DNA of 64,000 bases from Phyllostachys edulis (Eukaryota; Streptophyta; Magnoliopsida; Poales; Poaceae), in contig CM070566.1 of the NCBI GenBank assembly GCA_036346405.1, forward strand, positions 47,805,268 to 47,869,267. Reading direction: 5' to 3'. Shown here in pieces: positions 45,476-57,423 of this stretch (position 1 is its first letter; every line of letters starts with the position of its first letter). The position numbers and the translations under genes were made by a program. Under the pieces are notes generated by a model. That model was not told the origin of the DNA. It saw only the letters and a list, made by a program, of their open reading frames with translations, and did no database searches.

Positions 45476-47086
45476 TGTAGGATCAAGGATAACCGACTAG
45501 AGGGGGGTGAATAGGAGGGTTTTAAACTTTTTAACAATTTAACAATTTAACCCAATTAATAACTTAGTCTAAACAAGTTATACTTCTAGCTAAGCAATTT
45601 AATCACAATAAATAAGCTAGAAATATAAATGCGGAAATGTAAAGACTAGAAATAACCACAATGAGACAACGATGTTTTCCCGTGGTATCGAAGACTTGCC
45701 GGTCTTCACTAGTCCACGTTGAGGAAGCTTGACAACTCAAGCCGGCTCCACGAATTAAGCCTTCCCTCGATCACTATGGTTGTTCTTCCTCCGCTCCGGA
45801 GATAGCGAACACCAAACCACTCATAAACTTACACCGGGCCTCTTCACAATCTTCTTGAAGAGATCACCGTGCTACACCGCCAAGGCCGTCTAGGAGTTCG
45901 GCAAAACTCCAAGAGTAACAAACCAAGACCTTCGCTTGATGATGCTCAAGTGCAATAGGATCAATCTAGAATGAATTGATGCACTTGAATGAACTCAACT
46001 ACCAACCAATGAATGCACAAGAGAATTTTGGGTGTTGAGTTAATGCACTTGGCTCCAAGGCTCTAAGGATGTTAAATGTTCACTAGCAACCTGTCCAAGA
46101 GCAGTTGGGGGGTATTTATAGCCCACACAAACAATTATGACCGTTGGGGACCAAATCCCCAACTTTCAGCTATAATTGGTACAACCAGCGTTAAGAGCCC
46201 GGTTGAACCGCATTTTGCGTCAGAAGCCAGTAACGGCTATAACGGCGGCATTTATTACTCTGATATAGCCGTTGGAATTTGCTGTTCAGTACAACCGCCA
46301 AGCAACTTGCGGTACAACCGCAACGCCCGGTTGAACGCATTGAAGCGCGGTACAACCGATCGTAGGGTTTCCAAACTGCTGAAATGACAAGCTCTCGGAA
46401 AATATGAACCGCCTTATAAGAATCGGTACAAGCATGGCAGCACCTGGCCGCTTCCCAAATGCGGTTTAGCCGAAAATCACTGAGAGCTCCAAGTCGCATT
46501 TACACTTGTTACGGTTTTCTTGAACCGCCAAATAAAAATCGGTTCAAATTGAAAATCGTCAATGGATTCTCGGTAGCGGTTCAACCGAAAACCAAAGAGA
46601 GGTTACGAGCCAAAATGCATCGGTTCTGTTTTTTATTCAACCGCCAACTAAATATTGGTCATACCGCATAGAGCGGTACAACCGCAGTGAAAACTGCGGT
46701 ACTACCAATTTTAGATAAAGTGCACAAAGCTTTCAAATTTCAAGAGAATTCAAATGCATGCATGATCCTAAATTAATCCATATGGCACAAGAACATGCTA
46801 ACAAGCTACTAGCCAAGTTCCCTCTTAATAGTACGGCATTTAACCTATAATCCGGTCTTCAAACCAAATCTCCTAAGACCGGTAAAACAGAAAAGGATCC
46901 TAGACTATTTGTACCTTATCTTCAAGCCATGTAGATCTTCATGTTATCCTTTGGCATGCATCTTTACGTCATCAACTTCACCAATGGGACTTAACCGTGT
47001 AAATACTCAATAAACATGTTAATCTCATATTCACATATTATCATTAATTACCAAAAAAAAATTTAGGGGCCTAGATGCTTTCAACA
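45476..47086. mobile_element. Nested solo LTR-like insertion, about 1.6 kb
   Basis: Starts TGTAGGATCAAGGATAACCG then ACTAGAGGGGGGTGAATAGG, a well-known opening of grass LTRs, and ends GATGCTTTCAACA. It interrupts the AGGAGGTCC-repeat text, which is the same on both sides. The flanking five bases (ATGGG and GGAGG) do not match, so the TSD is lost or an edge is misplaced. 46160-46700 is rich in GCGGTACAACCGC and GGTTGAACCG units in both orientations. No coding content. Confidence 0.6.
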
Positions 47087-48010
47087 GGAGGTCCAAAGGT
47101 TAGGCTCAAAGGCAAGGGGAGGTCTTGGCGGTTAGATCTCTGGAAGAGAGGTCCAACGGTCAAGATCAAGCGAAAAAAGGAGGTCTGACGGTTGGATCTC
47201 AGAGAGGAGGTCCAAGCAGTCGATCAAAAGCAAGGGAGGAGGTGCAGGCAGTTAGGATCTCCAAAGGGAGGTCCCACTGATCGGATCTACAAAGGAGGAG
47301 GTCTGAACGGTGAGGATCTCCATAGGGGAGGTCCTAACGGTCAGATCTACAAAGGAGAAGGTCTGAACAGTTAGGATCTCCATAGGAGAGGTCCTAACGA
47401 TCAGATCTAACAAAGGGGAGATGCGGATGGTTAAGATATCCCAAGGGATGTCTTAGCGGTCGATCTAACAAAGGGAGAATGCAGACGGTTAGGATCTCGG
47501 AGGAGGTCCTAACGGTCGAGATCAAACAAAGAGAGTGCAGACGGTTAAGATCTCCCAAGGGAGGTCTTAACGGTCAAATCAAAAGCAAGGGGAGGTCTTG
47601 AGGTGATCGATAGCGAGATAAGAAGCGGAGAAGCGGGAGCCATTGGATTTCCATCGAACGGGTCAAGGCAGTTGGGCCGTTCGGACCGAACGAATGCCCC
47701 AGCAGATCGGGGCCATCCAATACAGATCAGACGGTTCTAAAGGAGTGGGACGTTCGGACCATCCGAACGTCTCATCAAGATCAAATCGTCCAACGCAAAT
47801 CGAACGGTACACAAGCGATAGAGGTCTGGATCATGCGGAAGGCTCGAACGAGTACGAGGGAGGTCCAAATGAACACAAGGGAGGTCCCAGAGGACACATG
47901 CGTTGGATTGGACCGTGCAAAAGGCATAGGAGGTCCAAGTCCGAAGGGAATCCAACGGAGGAGATCAAAAGGGAGGTTTTTAGCGGTCGGATTTGATCAA
48001 GGGAGGTCCA
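47087..48010. repeat. Degenerate tandem repeat, unit about 60 bp
   Basis: Between 47285 and 47590 five successive units start with a variant of TCTACAAAGGAG and contain GGTCTGAACGGTTAGGATCT and a CATAGGGGAGGTCCTAACGG-like half. Each unit holds two related halves in the same orientation. Further out (47087-47285, 47590-48010) the same words GGAGGTCC and ACGGTC continue in a more worn form. Confidence 0.75.
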
Positions 48011-49176
48011 AATAAGTTCAAGGAGGTTCAGCCACAGTTTTGAGGGTCTCCAAGGAATGGTGATACCGTGGCTTGGAAGCGGTACTACCGCGATCCGGTA
48101 GCACTGTAAGCAACACTGCGGTATGAAAATTCCAGAACATATGAAAAGGGAGAGCTAGACCTCACGTGGAGCGGTATGGCCGTGGGTTGAAGGGCGGTAG
48201 TATCGTAGGGCGGTAACACCGAATGGATGCGGTATGGATTTTCTAGAACACCTGTTTTGAAACTTGATTTCCTCCTAGAGCGGTAGGACTGCGAGTTGAA
48301 CGGTGGTAGTACCACGTGGTGGTAATACCGTGCTAAAGCGGCAAGGAATTTCCAGAGAGGAAACTTTACAGGGATAAAAGCAAGGAGAAGTTCAAATGGA
48401 CACAAGGAGGTCCAGATGAACTAGAGGAAGGTTCAATGGAGTTCAAAGAGGTTCAAATGAGCAAGGAGGGAAAAGAGGGTTGAACCCTAAAGAGATTCAA
48501 GCCAACAAGAGATCCAAAGAGACCCAACCAAAAGGAAGGTCTAGACACACAGAGGGTCTGAACACAAGGGAAGTCTAAACTTAGAGAGTACCCAAATAAA
48601 AGGGAAGGGTTTAAAACCACAAGGATGATCTAGTCCTCAGAGGAGGTCTAGTGGCAAGGACAATCTAGACTTCAAAGGAGATCTAATCTACAAAGGTAAG
48701 TCTAAACCTCAGAGAAGGTATAAACTACAAAAAGGAAGTCCTAATAAAAAGGGTGATCTGGACCTGAAGAGTAATCTTTACAAAAGACCACGAAGATGAC
48801 CATCAAAGTGGTCTGAGGTCTAAGTCAAAGGGGAGATCACAACAGAGTGGGATTTCCAAAGAAAAGGGGAGATCCGAATGGACAAGAAGAAGGAGGACAG
48901 CACTAGAGGCCAAACAAGAGGGAAGGTCGGACATAAAAGAAGGTCTAAATAGGATGGAGGAAAGGAAATCCTACCATGAAAAGGAAAGCGACTCAGAGAG
49001 CTAGAGCAACACCAAAAGAACCAAGGTTTAGATTAGTTGAAGTTTAGTTTAGTCATTTTAAACACTTCAAATTCTAAAATTCTCAGGTTAAGCTTTGAAT
49101 TCTCATTAAAACTAAATGGTTCTTTTTATTTTGAAAATTTTTAAAAAGGCTCTGAAAATCAGGGTGTTACGTGCTC

Positions 49177-51068
49177 TTTGCCTTTGTGCTCTCTCTTTCT
49201 CTCTATGAGTCACCGTTAGTGGGCCCAGTCCAATTAGGTGCTCAACTAAAAAGAAAAGTAGTAGGATTAATAACTTATGGAGGCTTCAAATTTGCAAACC
49301 ACATCATGATAGCTAAATCCAGTAGTTAAGGTTGATTGAAAGTGCTTAGTAGCCATTAACAACCAAATGAACAGAAAAAACAAATATAATTAGGAGTTGC
49401 ATGATCTCAGTAACAGTAGACCTTCACCTGACAATTGGAAAATTAAAAATTGTAAGTGAGTCATGTAACTAGTAGGCTATGTGAATGATAGTAGGGTCAT
49501 TCAAATTAATTAACAAATTTAAATTTAAATAGAAGGAAGCTTAGTTCACAGCACCTCAAATAAGCAAGAGCTTAATGGGATTATTAGTTTGGGAAGCTAG
49601 AGAGTACTTAGAAAAGGAGCACTGAGATAGAGCCATGACAAATGCTAAAACAAGTTGATTAGTAAGTATAATGATTTATTAGCCTTTGGCATTTAATCTA
49701 AAAAAGTAAAACTAATTAGGAATCAAGATTTGGAATGTGGTTATCTAAACAACAGTAAACCCTAGGCCTTGGTTATGATGATGTCAATAGTAGCAATAGG
49801 TTATGAGGTGGTTAATTAAAATAGGTAAAATGATTAGATATTAATAATCATCAGTATGAACTTAGAATGAATTCATAAGGCGATACTTCACATTGAAAAT
49901 CAAGTAAAATTGCTAATTTTGCTAGTATCCTAATAATGGCTATAACTTTTGCATATGAACTCCAAATCAAATGAATCTTTTTTCTAAATTCATCTAAAAT
50001 CATGTTCTATATGAATATGAATTTTTTTGGATTTTCTTGCTGTTGAATTTATTTTTCTGTTTGTGATTTATTCTCGGTTCTTTCAAATAGGCGTGGAATT
50101 CATGGCGAGTTCAACGACAATCAAGCGACCTCACTCTGTGAACAACCTGAGTAAGGAAAGCACCTCCTTTGACCTTGTTGATCCTACTATTTTAATTATT
50201 GTACTTCTTTTTGCAAAATCTATTATACATGTATGTATGTTGGCTTAAAATTGCTATACTTGTGGATAACGATAGTTATATTCCTATTCAATGCATGACT
50301 CTCCTTGAAATATTGGTATCCCTACTGCTGTAGCCAATAGGTTATGGTTTAGGCAATAGATGATGTCGATTTGGATATTTCTAGTGCAAATGTCGCACAA
50401 ATACTTAGCCGGTCTCTAGATTTACTAAAATTGGAAAATAGATTAAATGTTGAACGTGAATTTGGGATATTTTGATATGATAGTCAAGAGGGTTTACCTT
50501 TGTTATTTTGTATAAAAATAAAAATAAAAAACTTAGTTTGTGACGCGGGCGAGTTATATTATTTTCTGAGAAGTGTGAGAGGTGTATCTCACAAGTAGAT
50601 AGGGGGAGATCCTCATAGAAATCAATTAAGGACCGAATGCCAACAAGTCCTATCTAAGCCTAAACATACAATCACATGTGCCGGTATAGGACGTGCTTAG
50701 CTAATTAAGTCATCGAAAACTAGCCTTAGATGTTGGTAGACCGTAGTAGTGCGAGCATGACCAGTGTAGGCATGTTTGAAGGGGCTTCCTTCACTGAGGC
50801 ATTTGGAACAAAGCTTGCTGACACAACGGTGAATGCCTCATTGAGACGGGGTGTACCCGAGTGAAGTGAGGATGTTCATTCGTCGGGTTAGTGCAAGGTT
50901 ATAACTAGGTGATGTAAAGGCTTGATGTGTGCTCTAGGCGCATACTATAATGTTGTGTGCGGTGGTATCGACGGATCTTAGAACAAACTAGAGAATTCGT
51001 ATGTTGTGGGTAAAGTTCTACACCTCTACAGAGTGTAAATCTATTTAAATAGCTGTGCTTGCGATCAT
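49177..51068. other. Second half of the split giant LTR, no gene
   Basis: AT-rich, with only short frames; for example 50027-50248 has a start and hydrophobic stretches but no family I know. Its text parallels the LTR block at about 30.1-31.3 kb. There is no coding support. Confidence 0.5.
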
Positions 51069-52049
51069 GAGTGTGCTTATTGCAGTCTTAATGGGTATAG
51101 ACTTTGTTTTATAAAAAGCGACTCTTGTTGGAAAAATGTGGGAATGGTTGTTGATTTATATTTGAATTGAGTAACATGTCTATGGCTGAAAGTAAGATAT
51201 TGATCATAGCCAGAGAGGGTTGTGATTTTTTATTTATCAAGTTACTTACTTGTTGATGCTTTATCTATTTAACCGCTCTTTAAACTTTTGTTGCAAAATA
51301 CTACGTATTGATATTGTAAATAAAATTTACTTAATGCTGAAAACAACTTATAGCATAGAGCCTCATCACTTGTTGGTCTTGCATATATATAAATTTTGAG
51401 ATACACTACAAGTTTTCTTTGAGTACATAATGTACTCAATATTGCTAAATTGTTGTTCAAAATTAGAAGATGAGCCTATGCTGATGACGTGTTCTTTGCA
51501 CCCAATACCGGAGGGTTCGATGTGAGGTCTTGCTAGGACTTGTTTCTTGTCAATTGCACGAGGGTTCGGATGGGCACACATCTGGACTTTTGGTTTATAT
51601 ACATGTTATGCTTCTACTTTTATCTTGCTACTTCTGACATTTGAACTTTTATTTGGTTGGTTGGCCCTCGTATTATAAACTTTGTAATCGTCTAAGTTTG
51701 TGTACCATATTTGTTAAATGTTGTATGAGATTGTGTATGTATGTGTATACCAATGTTGTGGATGTGTGTACTAGCCACTGATCATGGGACTAGTAGGGTA
51801 CACACACGAGGATTTCGTGTATTTCACACCCGGGGTCCGACAAGAATACAGTTTTTTGTCGGAAATGAATACGAACATGGTAGCCCGTATCAAATCGAAT
51901 CTGAATACAAATATGGATTATCCGAATTATAAGAAGACCCGATATCTGGCAATTTAGCCCAACAGCTCAACCGGCCAAACTAGGCATTAGCTCATTACTA
52001 CCTTAGGGTTTCCTCTCATCTGATAAACCCATCCACACTCCGTAGTAGA

Positions 52050-53126
52050 TGTTGAGTATATAAGCAATTTTCGAATTACTTTAATCCAGAAATTTACTAG
52101 ATAAAACATGAAAAATACTCTAGCTATTTTCACAAAGAGATCACAAAGAACACTATAGCAATACCGATTCTAGAAGAATGAAGCTAGCATTCCTATCTCA
52201 ATGTTCAAGACAACGATGAGCGATAAAGCAAACCAACTAACAAGAAAGATATAGACATACTGAAATTCTATAGAAGAAGAAGTTGCAGCAGAGTTCTTGA
52301 TGAGGACGTCGTTCGTCATGGCGTAGTGGTAGTAGACGTGCAGTTGATATAGAACGTAGCAGAGTAGTAGACGTGCAGTTGATGTAGAACGTGCGAGGAA
52401 CAATGACGATGTATGACGCTCCCCAAAAACCTTATTCATCCTCGCTCGTGCAAGCCTTCAAGGGCGAGGTTCCGGAGACCTGCTCTCCCGGTGCGGCCGT
52501 ACACATGCCTCGCCGGGATGGAGATCGCAAGAGACAGCAAACAAAACTATGGAGTTCTTTCTGTATTGTGCAAGTGGAAAAACCGAACCAGAGCCAGTAC
52601 TCTCAGTCTTCTTATATAGCCAAAAGACAGAGAGCCCAAAGGTCGCCAGAAGACCAAAGACCAACAGTCACCATCAAGGACAGTCGCCAGTAGTCTAAAG
52701 ACCAACAGTCGCCAGAAGACCAAAAGCCAACAGTCACCATCAAGGACCAGCACTCTGTTCTTTTTAATGGCCAAAATAAAGAGACCAGAGACCAACGATC
52801 ACCATCAATGTCGGTCGCGTTTCAATTTTGAATAGATAAAGAAAATCGCGCCACTTTCGACACGCCCTCGTCTGGCGTGCACACGCACACGCTTGCACAC
52901 CGCATCGCACCGCTGCTCGACACATTTCGGCTCGGCTCGGCCGCAGCGTGTGTTGGCTCTCCAATTCCATAAGAGGGCTATCACGTTCCACCTTATAAAC
53001 TGGTGTAACTCCCCTTTATCTGTCCATGTGGGACTAAACAGTTTAGCACATGCACATGGGCCTTTGAGATTTACTAGGAATTAATTTAGAATATAATATT
53101 TGGGCCTAGCCCATATTAATTCAACA
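52050..53126 (-). repeat. Copia 3' LTR (complete), 1077 bp
   Basis: Plus-strand edges are TGTTGAGTATATAAGC and ATATTAATTCAACA, a TGTTGA/TCAACA pair typical of copia LTRs. It holds two direct copies of GTAGACGTGCAGTTGAT (about 52330 and 52366). A run of units built from CAGTCGCCAGAAGACCAAAG and CAACAGTCACCATCAAGGAC lies at 52640-52810. The frame at 52391-52693 is made from these. Confidence 0.85.
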
Positions 53127-53143
53127 ATCCCCCTGGATCTCAA
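53127..53143 (-). other. Copia polypurine tract
   Basis: On the minus strand GAGATCCAGGGGGAT directly precedes the 3' LTR start TGTTGAATTAAT. It matches the usual copia arrangement. Confidence 0.75.
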
Positions 53144-53899
53144 GGGCACATGTCAAATGCCTTGATCCACAGTATTGTTTTAATATACTAGTGTTTTGAT
53201 GGAGACCGTTAAGGTTGAACATCCACCTAGAAACGAAGCTTACACGTATCCACAATCGCACAATGGACTAAGCCTTGAATTGACAGTTTTGTGTGAATAA
53301 GTTTCACTTAAGTCCTTAACTGATACTAGGCTGCCAGGCATCTCCCTCGGGTTGGAGCATATAAGTCATACTCTTGGCCTATTCATGAGCTTCCTATAAA
53401 TTACCCTATTTCATAGACTGTGACTAGCAGTCGGGCTCATATAGGTGTGTTCTTTCAAGACTGCTCTGTAGGACAACATATTTGCTTTAACAAGTCACAG
53501 AACACATTAAGATAAAATCAACCTGCCATACAGATTTAGGAGAGAATTGCATCTCCAATGGAGTGGGTCTATAAAGGTACTCTCCTCCCAGTTAACCAAT
53601 AGCTTGTTTCGCCAATCCTACTTCACGGGATCTCCGATCACATAGGATGGGTTACCACTATGGTATAACTCACATGGGTCTCAAACCCATCTCCTCGATG
53701 CATTGTCTATCACATTTCGTGATAAGCCCTTTGTGAAGGATCGCGATTCTTAGCTTGTTTGGATATAATCCAAAGCTATTACTCGGAGTTTCTCATTTTC
53801 TGACAGACTTGATCTTCTCTTCACATGTCTTGATGATTTCAAATTATCCTTAGAAGCTGTTCACCTTGACAATCACACCGATTGTCACAGTTCATCGAA

Positions 53900-54540
53900 T
53901 AGCTTGATCTGGTTTTTCAACCATAAGCAAATCTATCAAGAGCTCACGAAGCCATTCGGCTTCAACGATGGCGATATCTAATCTTTGTGAGTTACGCTTC
54001 CATTGTTGACCTCGTTAAGATGGTCTACTTGCAAGACTTCCATGAAACAGCGCCACCTCCAAGTATGAAGACATATCCACTTGTGGCCTTAATCTCATCA
54101 GCATCAGATATCCAGTTTGAATCGCTATAACCCTCCGGTACTGCAGAATTTTGGTATAATGAATGACATAGCTCATAGTACCCTTTACATAGCGCATTAC
54201 CTCTCAAGAGCATGCCAATGATCATCTCCCGAATTGGAAACAAAGCCGCTTAGTTTGCTCACAAAGAAATGAGATGTCGAACTGGTACCGCTAGCTAAAT
54301 ACATGAGTGAACCAATTATCTGAGAATATCTCAATTGGTCTCTGGCTATTCTCCGATTCTTCCTAAGCAACACGCTAGGATCATATGGTGTTGGAGAGGG
54401 TTTGTAGTCGCTATAACCAAAATGACTCAGAACATTTTCCACATAATGGGATTGCAATAATGTAATCCCACCATCATCACCTCTCAACAGCTTGATGTTC
54501 AAGATAACATCAGTTACTCCCAGATCTTTCATCTCAAACA
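53900..54540 (-). pseudogene. Copia pol remnant: end of reverse transcriptase and start of RNase H
   Basis: Minus-strand frames give FEMKDLGVTDVILNIKLLRG, then TLLQSHYVENVLSHFGYSDY and QLRYSQIIGSLMYLASGTSS, and in another frame EGYSDSNWISDADEIKATSG then YVFILGGGAVSWKSCK. These are the well-known copia motifs at the end of RT and in RNase H (SDxD-x5-DxxSTSGYVF-like, ending GGAVSWKSxKQ). The catalytic YVDD block lies upstream of the deletion and is absent. At least one frameshift near 54200 separates the two parts. 53144-53900 is decayed 3' sequence without clear motifs. Confidence 0.85.
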
Positions 54541-55120
54541 AAACTATGGAGTTCTTTCTGTATTGTGGAAGTGGAAAAATCGAACGAACCAAATACTCTC
54601 GGTCTTCTTATATAGCCAAAAGACAGAGAGCCCAAAGTCGCCGATAGTCTAAAGCAGCAATGCTGAAGACCAAAGGCCAACATCGCCATCAAGGACCAAA
54701 GATCTGTCCTTTTTAATGGCCAAAACAAAGAGACCGAGACCAGCGGTCACCATCATGTCGTCGCGTTTCGATTTTGAATAGATAAAGAAAATCGTGACGC
54801 TGACACTGACAAGACAGCTTGGACTTTCGGCGAGCGGCAATGCGTCTTGGCGTGTGTTAGCTCTCTCTAATTTCACAAGAGGGCTATCGCGTTAATCTTA
54901 TAAACCCAAGTAATTCCCATCATCCATCCATGTGGACTAAAAGAGTTTAAGACATGCACGTGGACCTTTGAGATTTACTAGAATTAATTTAGAATATAAT
55001 ATTTAGGCCTAGCCTATATTAATTCAACAGTGAGAATGACATGTGAGGCCTTGTGTCAGTGAGATAGAAGGAAGCAAGAAAGAAACAGAGGAAGGAAAAT
55101 AGAGGACCATGATGGCGACA

Positions 55121-55288
55121 TCGCCACGGTCTCTAAAACACAACTTTATCGTTCATTTCTACATAAATTTAGTGCTGTAAATTCAGCCAACTTTTGCTAA
55201 CAATTTGTCAAATTTGATGGGCTCGTAGGTCCGTTTACATTAGTCCGATGATTCTTGGACTTTAGTGTTATGAAACGGAGGGATTACA
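55121..55288. repeat. MITE fragment with right end (copy B)
   Basis: CCACGGTCTCTAAAACACAA, ACTTTTGCTAACAATTTG and TTTGATGGGCTCGT match copy A at 40877-40970. It continues to GTTATGAAACGGAGGGATTA, the usual right edge of this MITE type. The left edge is missing. Confidence 0.55.
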
Positions 55289-55515
55289 GGTCTTTGATTC
55301 AGAACTCAATATCCGGAAATAATATTTATTTTTCCCCCAAATAAATGACCTTTTCTAGTTAAATTTAAGCACAATTATTTTCTTGTAGAGGAATTTGAAG
55401 TTTTTTTTTTCTTTTTTTGGGGCCAGCACAGGGGACAAAAGAACCAGCTATCCACCTGGCTTGTACACCAGCTCGTCCTCTGTTTTGCCGAGCGCCTTTT
55501 CCCCAGGACGGCAGG

Positions 55516-55523
55516 AATAAATA
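55516..55523 (+). promoter_or_regulatory. TATA-like element of the ELF4-like gene
   Basis: AATAAATA precedes a C/T-rich leader (55530-55650, CCCTCTCTCTCTACC). This arrangement is common for rice transcription starts with pyrimidine-rich 5' leaders. A start near 55545-55555 would follow. Position only; no expression evidence. Confidence 0.4.
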
Positions 55524-55682
55524 CAGCCCATCCCCTCCCTCCTCATCTGAGCGATGTGTCCTCCACCCTGCCTGCCTTCTGCCCCTTTCCCCCACCTACT
55601 TACTCTACTCTGATCCTACTCTCTCTTCCCCCTCTCTCTCTACCCTCGACGCTACGAAATGCTCTTCCAGATTTGCTCCAAG

Positions 55683-57346
55683 GTATGCATGTTTGCTTCT
55701 GCAGTACTGTTGTAGTCTGTAGTGCCCGTGTGATGTGGATGGCAAGGCAGAAAGAACAATAATAACACAAAGGCAGATGATGATTATGATGAGTGGTAAT
55801 TACTATTTAATATTTCATATGATACACATCTCCATGTGTTTGTGCCTGCTTGCATACTTGCATATCCAGCAATACAAGGGTGTTTTTTTTATTGTTTGGG
55901 CAGCTCTGCCTTGGCTCTTTGGGGTTTCTCTTTTCTTTCCTGTACTTCTACAGGAAGGATCAGTTCCTGTTTGGGTGGTACGCCAAGTGGTGGAGTCCTC
56001 CCCTAATTCAGCACTTAAATATTGGCAATCTTGGGATGAAATCCAGGGTTAGAGCCCTCTTTTGGTTAGTAATTCTTGGGGGGAATTCCTTTATTTGGCC
56101 TTGCCTTGGTTTCCATTCTTGGACCACTACCACAAAATTTCAAGCACTGTTGGGAGTATCAAAGAGTTAAGCTGTCACTAGAGGTATCATCAAAGATCCA
56201 ATCTTTGTTGGGTTGTTTAGGTTTTTTAGAGAATTGTTCATTTATTTGGTGGCTGGCTTCCTTCCTTGCTTGTGGATGGATGGATGGATTTGTTAAATTG
56301 TTCCCTTCCTTCCATGAAAGTGCAGGTGAGGGGCTTCTCCTTCTCCAACTCTTGTCTCTAGCTTGTTTCGAGTAACACAGCTAGTTCTTTTTTACTGCTT
56401 CAGTTCCCAACTTCCCATTCTTGGCATCATTCATTCCCCCACAAAGGGGCTCCTGACAAGATTGGATTATGGGGTGATTAGTATCTTGTTTTGGTGCATG
56501 TAAATGTGGGCAGAAAGCAACGTATGGAGGGGGGTTAATAGGCCCATATCTTTATGGAATTGGGGCCAGCTTTTGGTGATTAGAAAAGCTTTGCTTGTCC
56601 TCTTGATCCCTCCTCCATCTTTTCTCTACCTTCTCTGGTTGTGTGTACGAGAGAGAGAGAGAGAGAACAAAAGGTGGGCATGGAGATGGCCACTGGCCAT
56701 GATTTCACCTCAGCCTCAGCCTCAGGCCCTCTCTCCCCAAACACTTCCCAATAGATTCCATCCCCTCTCTATCATCCTTGGTATCCACCCCCTTTTCTGT
56801 TCTTAATTGCAAAGGTTTCCGCAGGATAACATTTGTTGGCGTAAGTCCTATAGAATCCTCCCCTTCTTTTTATGTTGTTTTTCTCACCTCCCCTCCTATT
56901 TAAGAAGTTCTTGAATTGCTGCATGTCAACAATGGTGAGTATACCAGTGTAGAGTCTCCTGCTGTCCCTGATGCTTGTGTTTTCTAGGAGGAGGCTGAGG
57001 GAGGTGAATCCTCCTGATTAAAGCCCATGTTTTGTTTGTTTTTACCTCTTTATCCAAGTTCAGTTCTTGAATTTTACCTCCACAGTGTTTAATTCATATG
57101 CAGATTTTTTTTATCCTCTGCTTGGATTTCATGATGTTGTACCTACCTATTGAATCTTTATACCAGATGTTCTTGATGAGCCTTGTAATTGTTTGTAGTA
57201 CAATCCAATCCCCTCATAAATGCAAATTTTAATTTATGGCTTGCAAGTCTGAAACTCTGAAGTGAACCGTCATATATCTTCTTCTTCTTCCGTCTCCATC
57301 CACTGACCCCATCTAACTTAAATGAGTTGGTTTGTGCTCAATTTAG
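55683..57346 (+). other. Predicted 5' leader intron of the ELF4-like gene
   Basis: Donor CCAAG/GTATGC at 55682/55683 and acceptor CTCAATTTAG/GACAC at 57346/57347 are good plant sites. The intervening 1.66 kb is T-rich and has no conserved frame. Long leader introns close to the start codon are common in grass clock genes and can raise expression. Other acceptors inside it are possible. Confidence 0.55.
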
Positions 57347-57423
57347 GACACTAGCTAGCTCTGGTGTGTGACAAGTGAAGAATCAAAAGAGTCTGAGGTT
57401 GAGAGGGAGAGGGAGAGGGAGAG

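Larger units (their letters stand above)
42662..49171 (-). mobile_element. Minus-strand solo LTR (about 4.9 kb) carrying a nested LTR
   Basis: Flanked by TSD TGCTC. On the minus strand it starts near 49171 (CGTAACACCCTGATTTTCAG, first base changed from T) and ends GGGTCGTTACA at 42662. The shared LTR block GTGGGTAAAGTGTACAACC, CTCTGCAGAG and CTATTCGAATAG (43758-43769) lies on the minus strand, which confirms the orientation. No gag-pol or second LTR is present. It holds tandem repeats at 47087-48010 and the nested LTR at 45476-47086. The frames in it (for example 44889-45272 and 45163-45480) are repeat-derived. Confidence 0.8.
41069..51842 (+). mobile_element. Giant Ty3-type LTR (probably solo), split by a nested LTR
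   Basis: Starts TGTGACATCCCAAAATTCC and ends CCCGGGGTCCGACA at 51842. Without the nested 42662-49171 it measures about 4.26 kb. The flanks are AAAAT (41064-41068) and AGAAT (51843-51847), a 4/5 match that may be a decayed TSD. The AT-rich beginning, the GC-rich middle, and the end with GTGGGTAAAGTTCTACACC and CTATTTAAATAG (51041-51052) align in order with the block at 24.1-32.2 kb. No PBS, PPT or second LTR is seen, so a solo LTR is the simplest reading. Frames at 41753-42758 have no recognised domain. Confidence 0.6.
52050..55029 (-). mobile_element. Ty1/copia retrotransposon with large internal deletion
   Basis: On the minus strand: a 5' LTR part (55029-54541, starting TGTTGAATTAATATAGG), a remnant of pol (about 54540-53900), a PPT (53127-53143) and a full 3' LTR (53126-52050, ending CTCAACA). 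The two LTR parts match over AAACAAAACTATGGAGTTC and onward, including the TTCTTATATAGCC promoter-like region. The 5' LTR runs directly into the RT frame at about 54538, so the rest of that LTR, the PBS, gag, integrase and most of RT are deleted. The flanks GTAGA (52045-52049) and GTGAG (55030-55034) do not form a TSD. Confidence 0.85.

Noticed and set aside
45471..47091. Target site duplication for the nested LTR-like insertion
   Set aside because: ATGGG against GGAGG is not a match; edges are given from the TG/CA ends and the change of text only.
52045..55034. Target site duplication for the copia element
   Set aside because: GTAGA and GTGAG do not match beyond chance, so I do not claim one.
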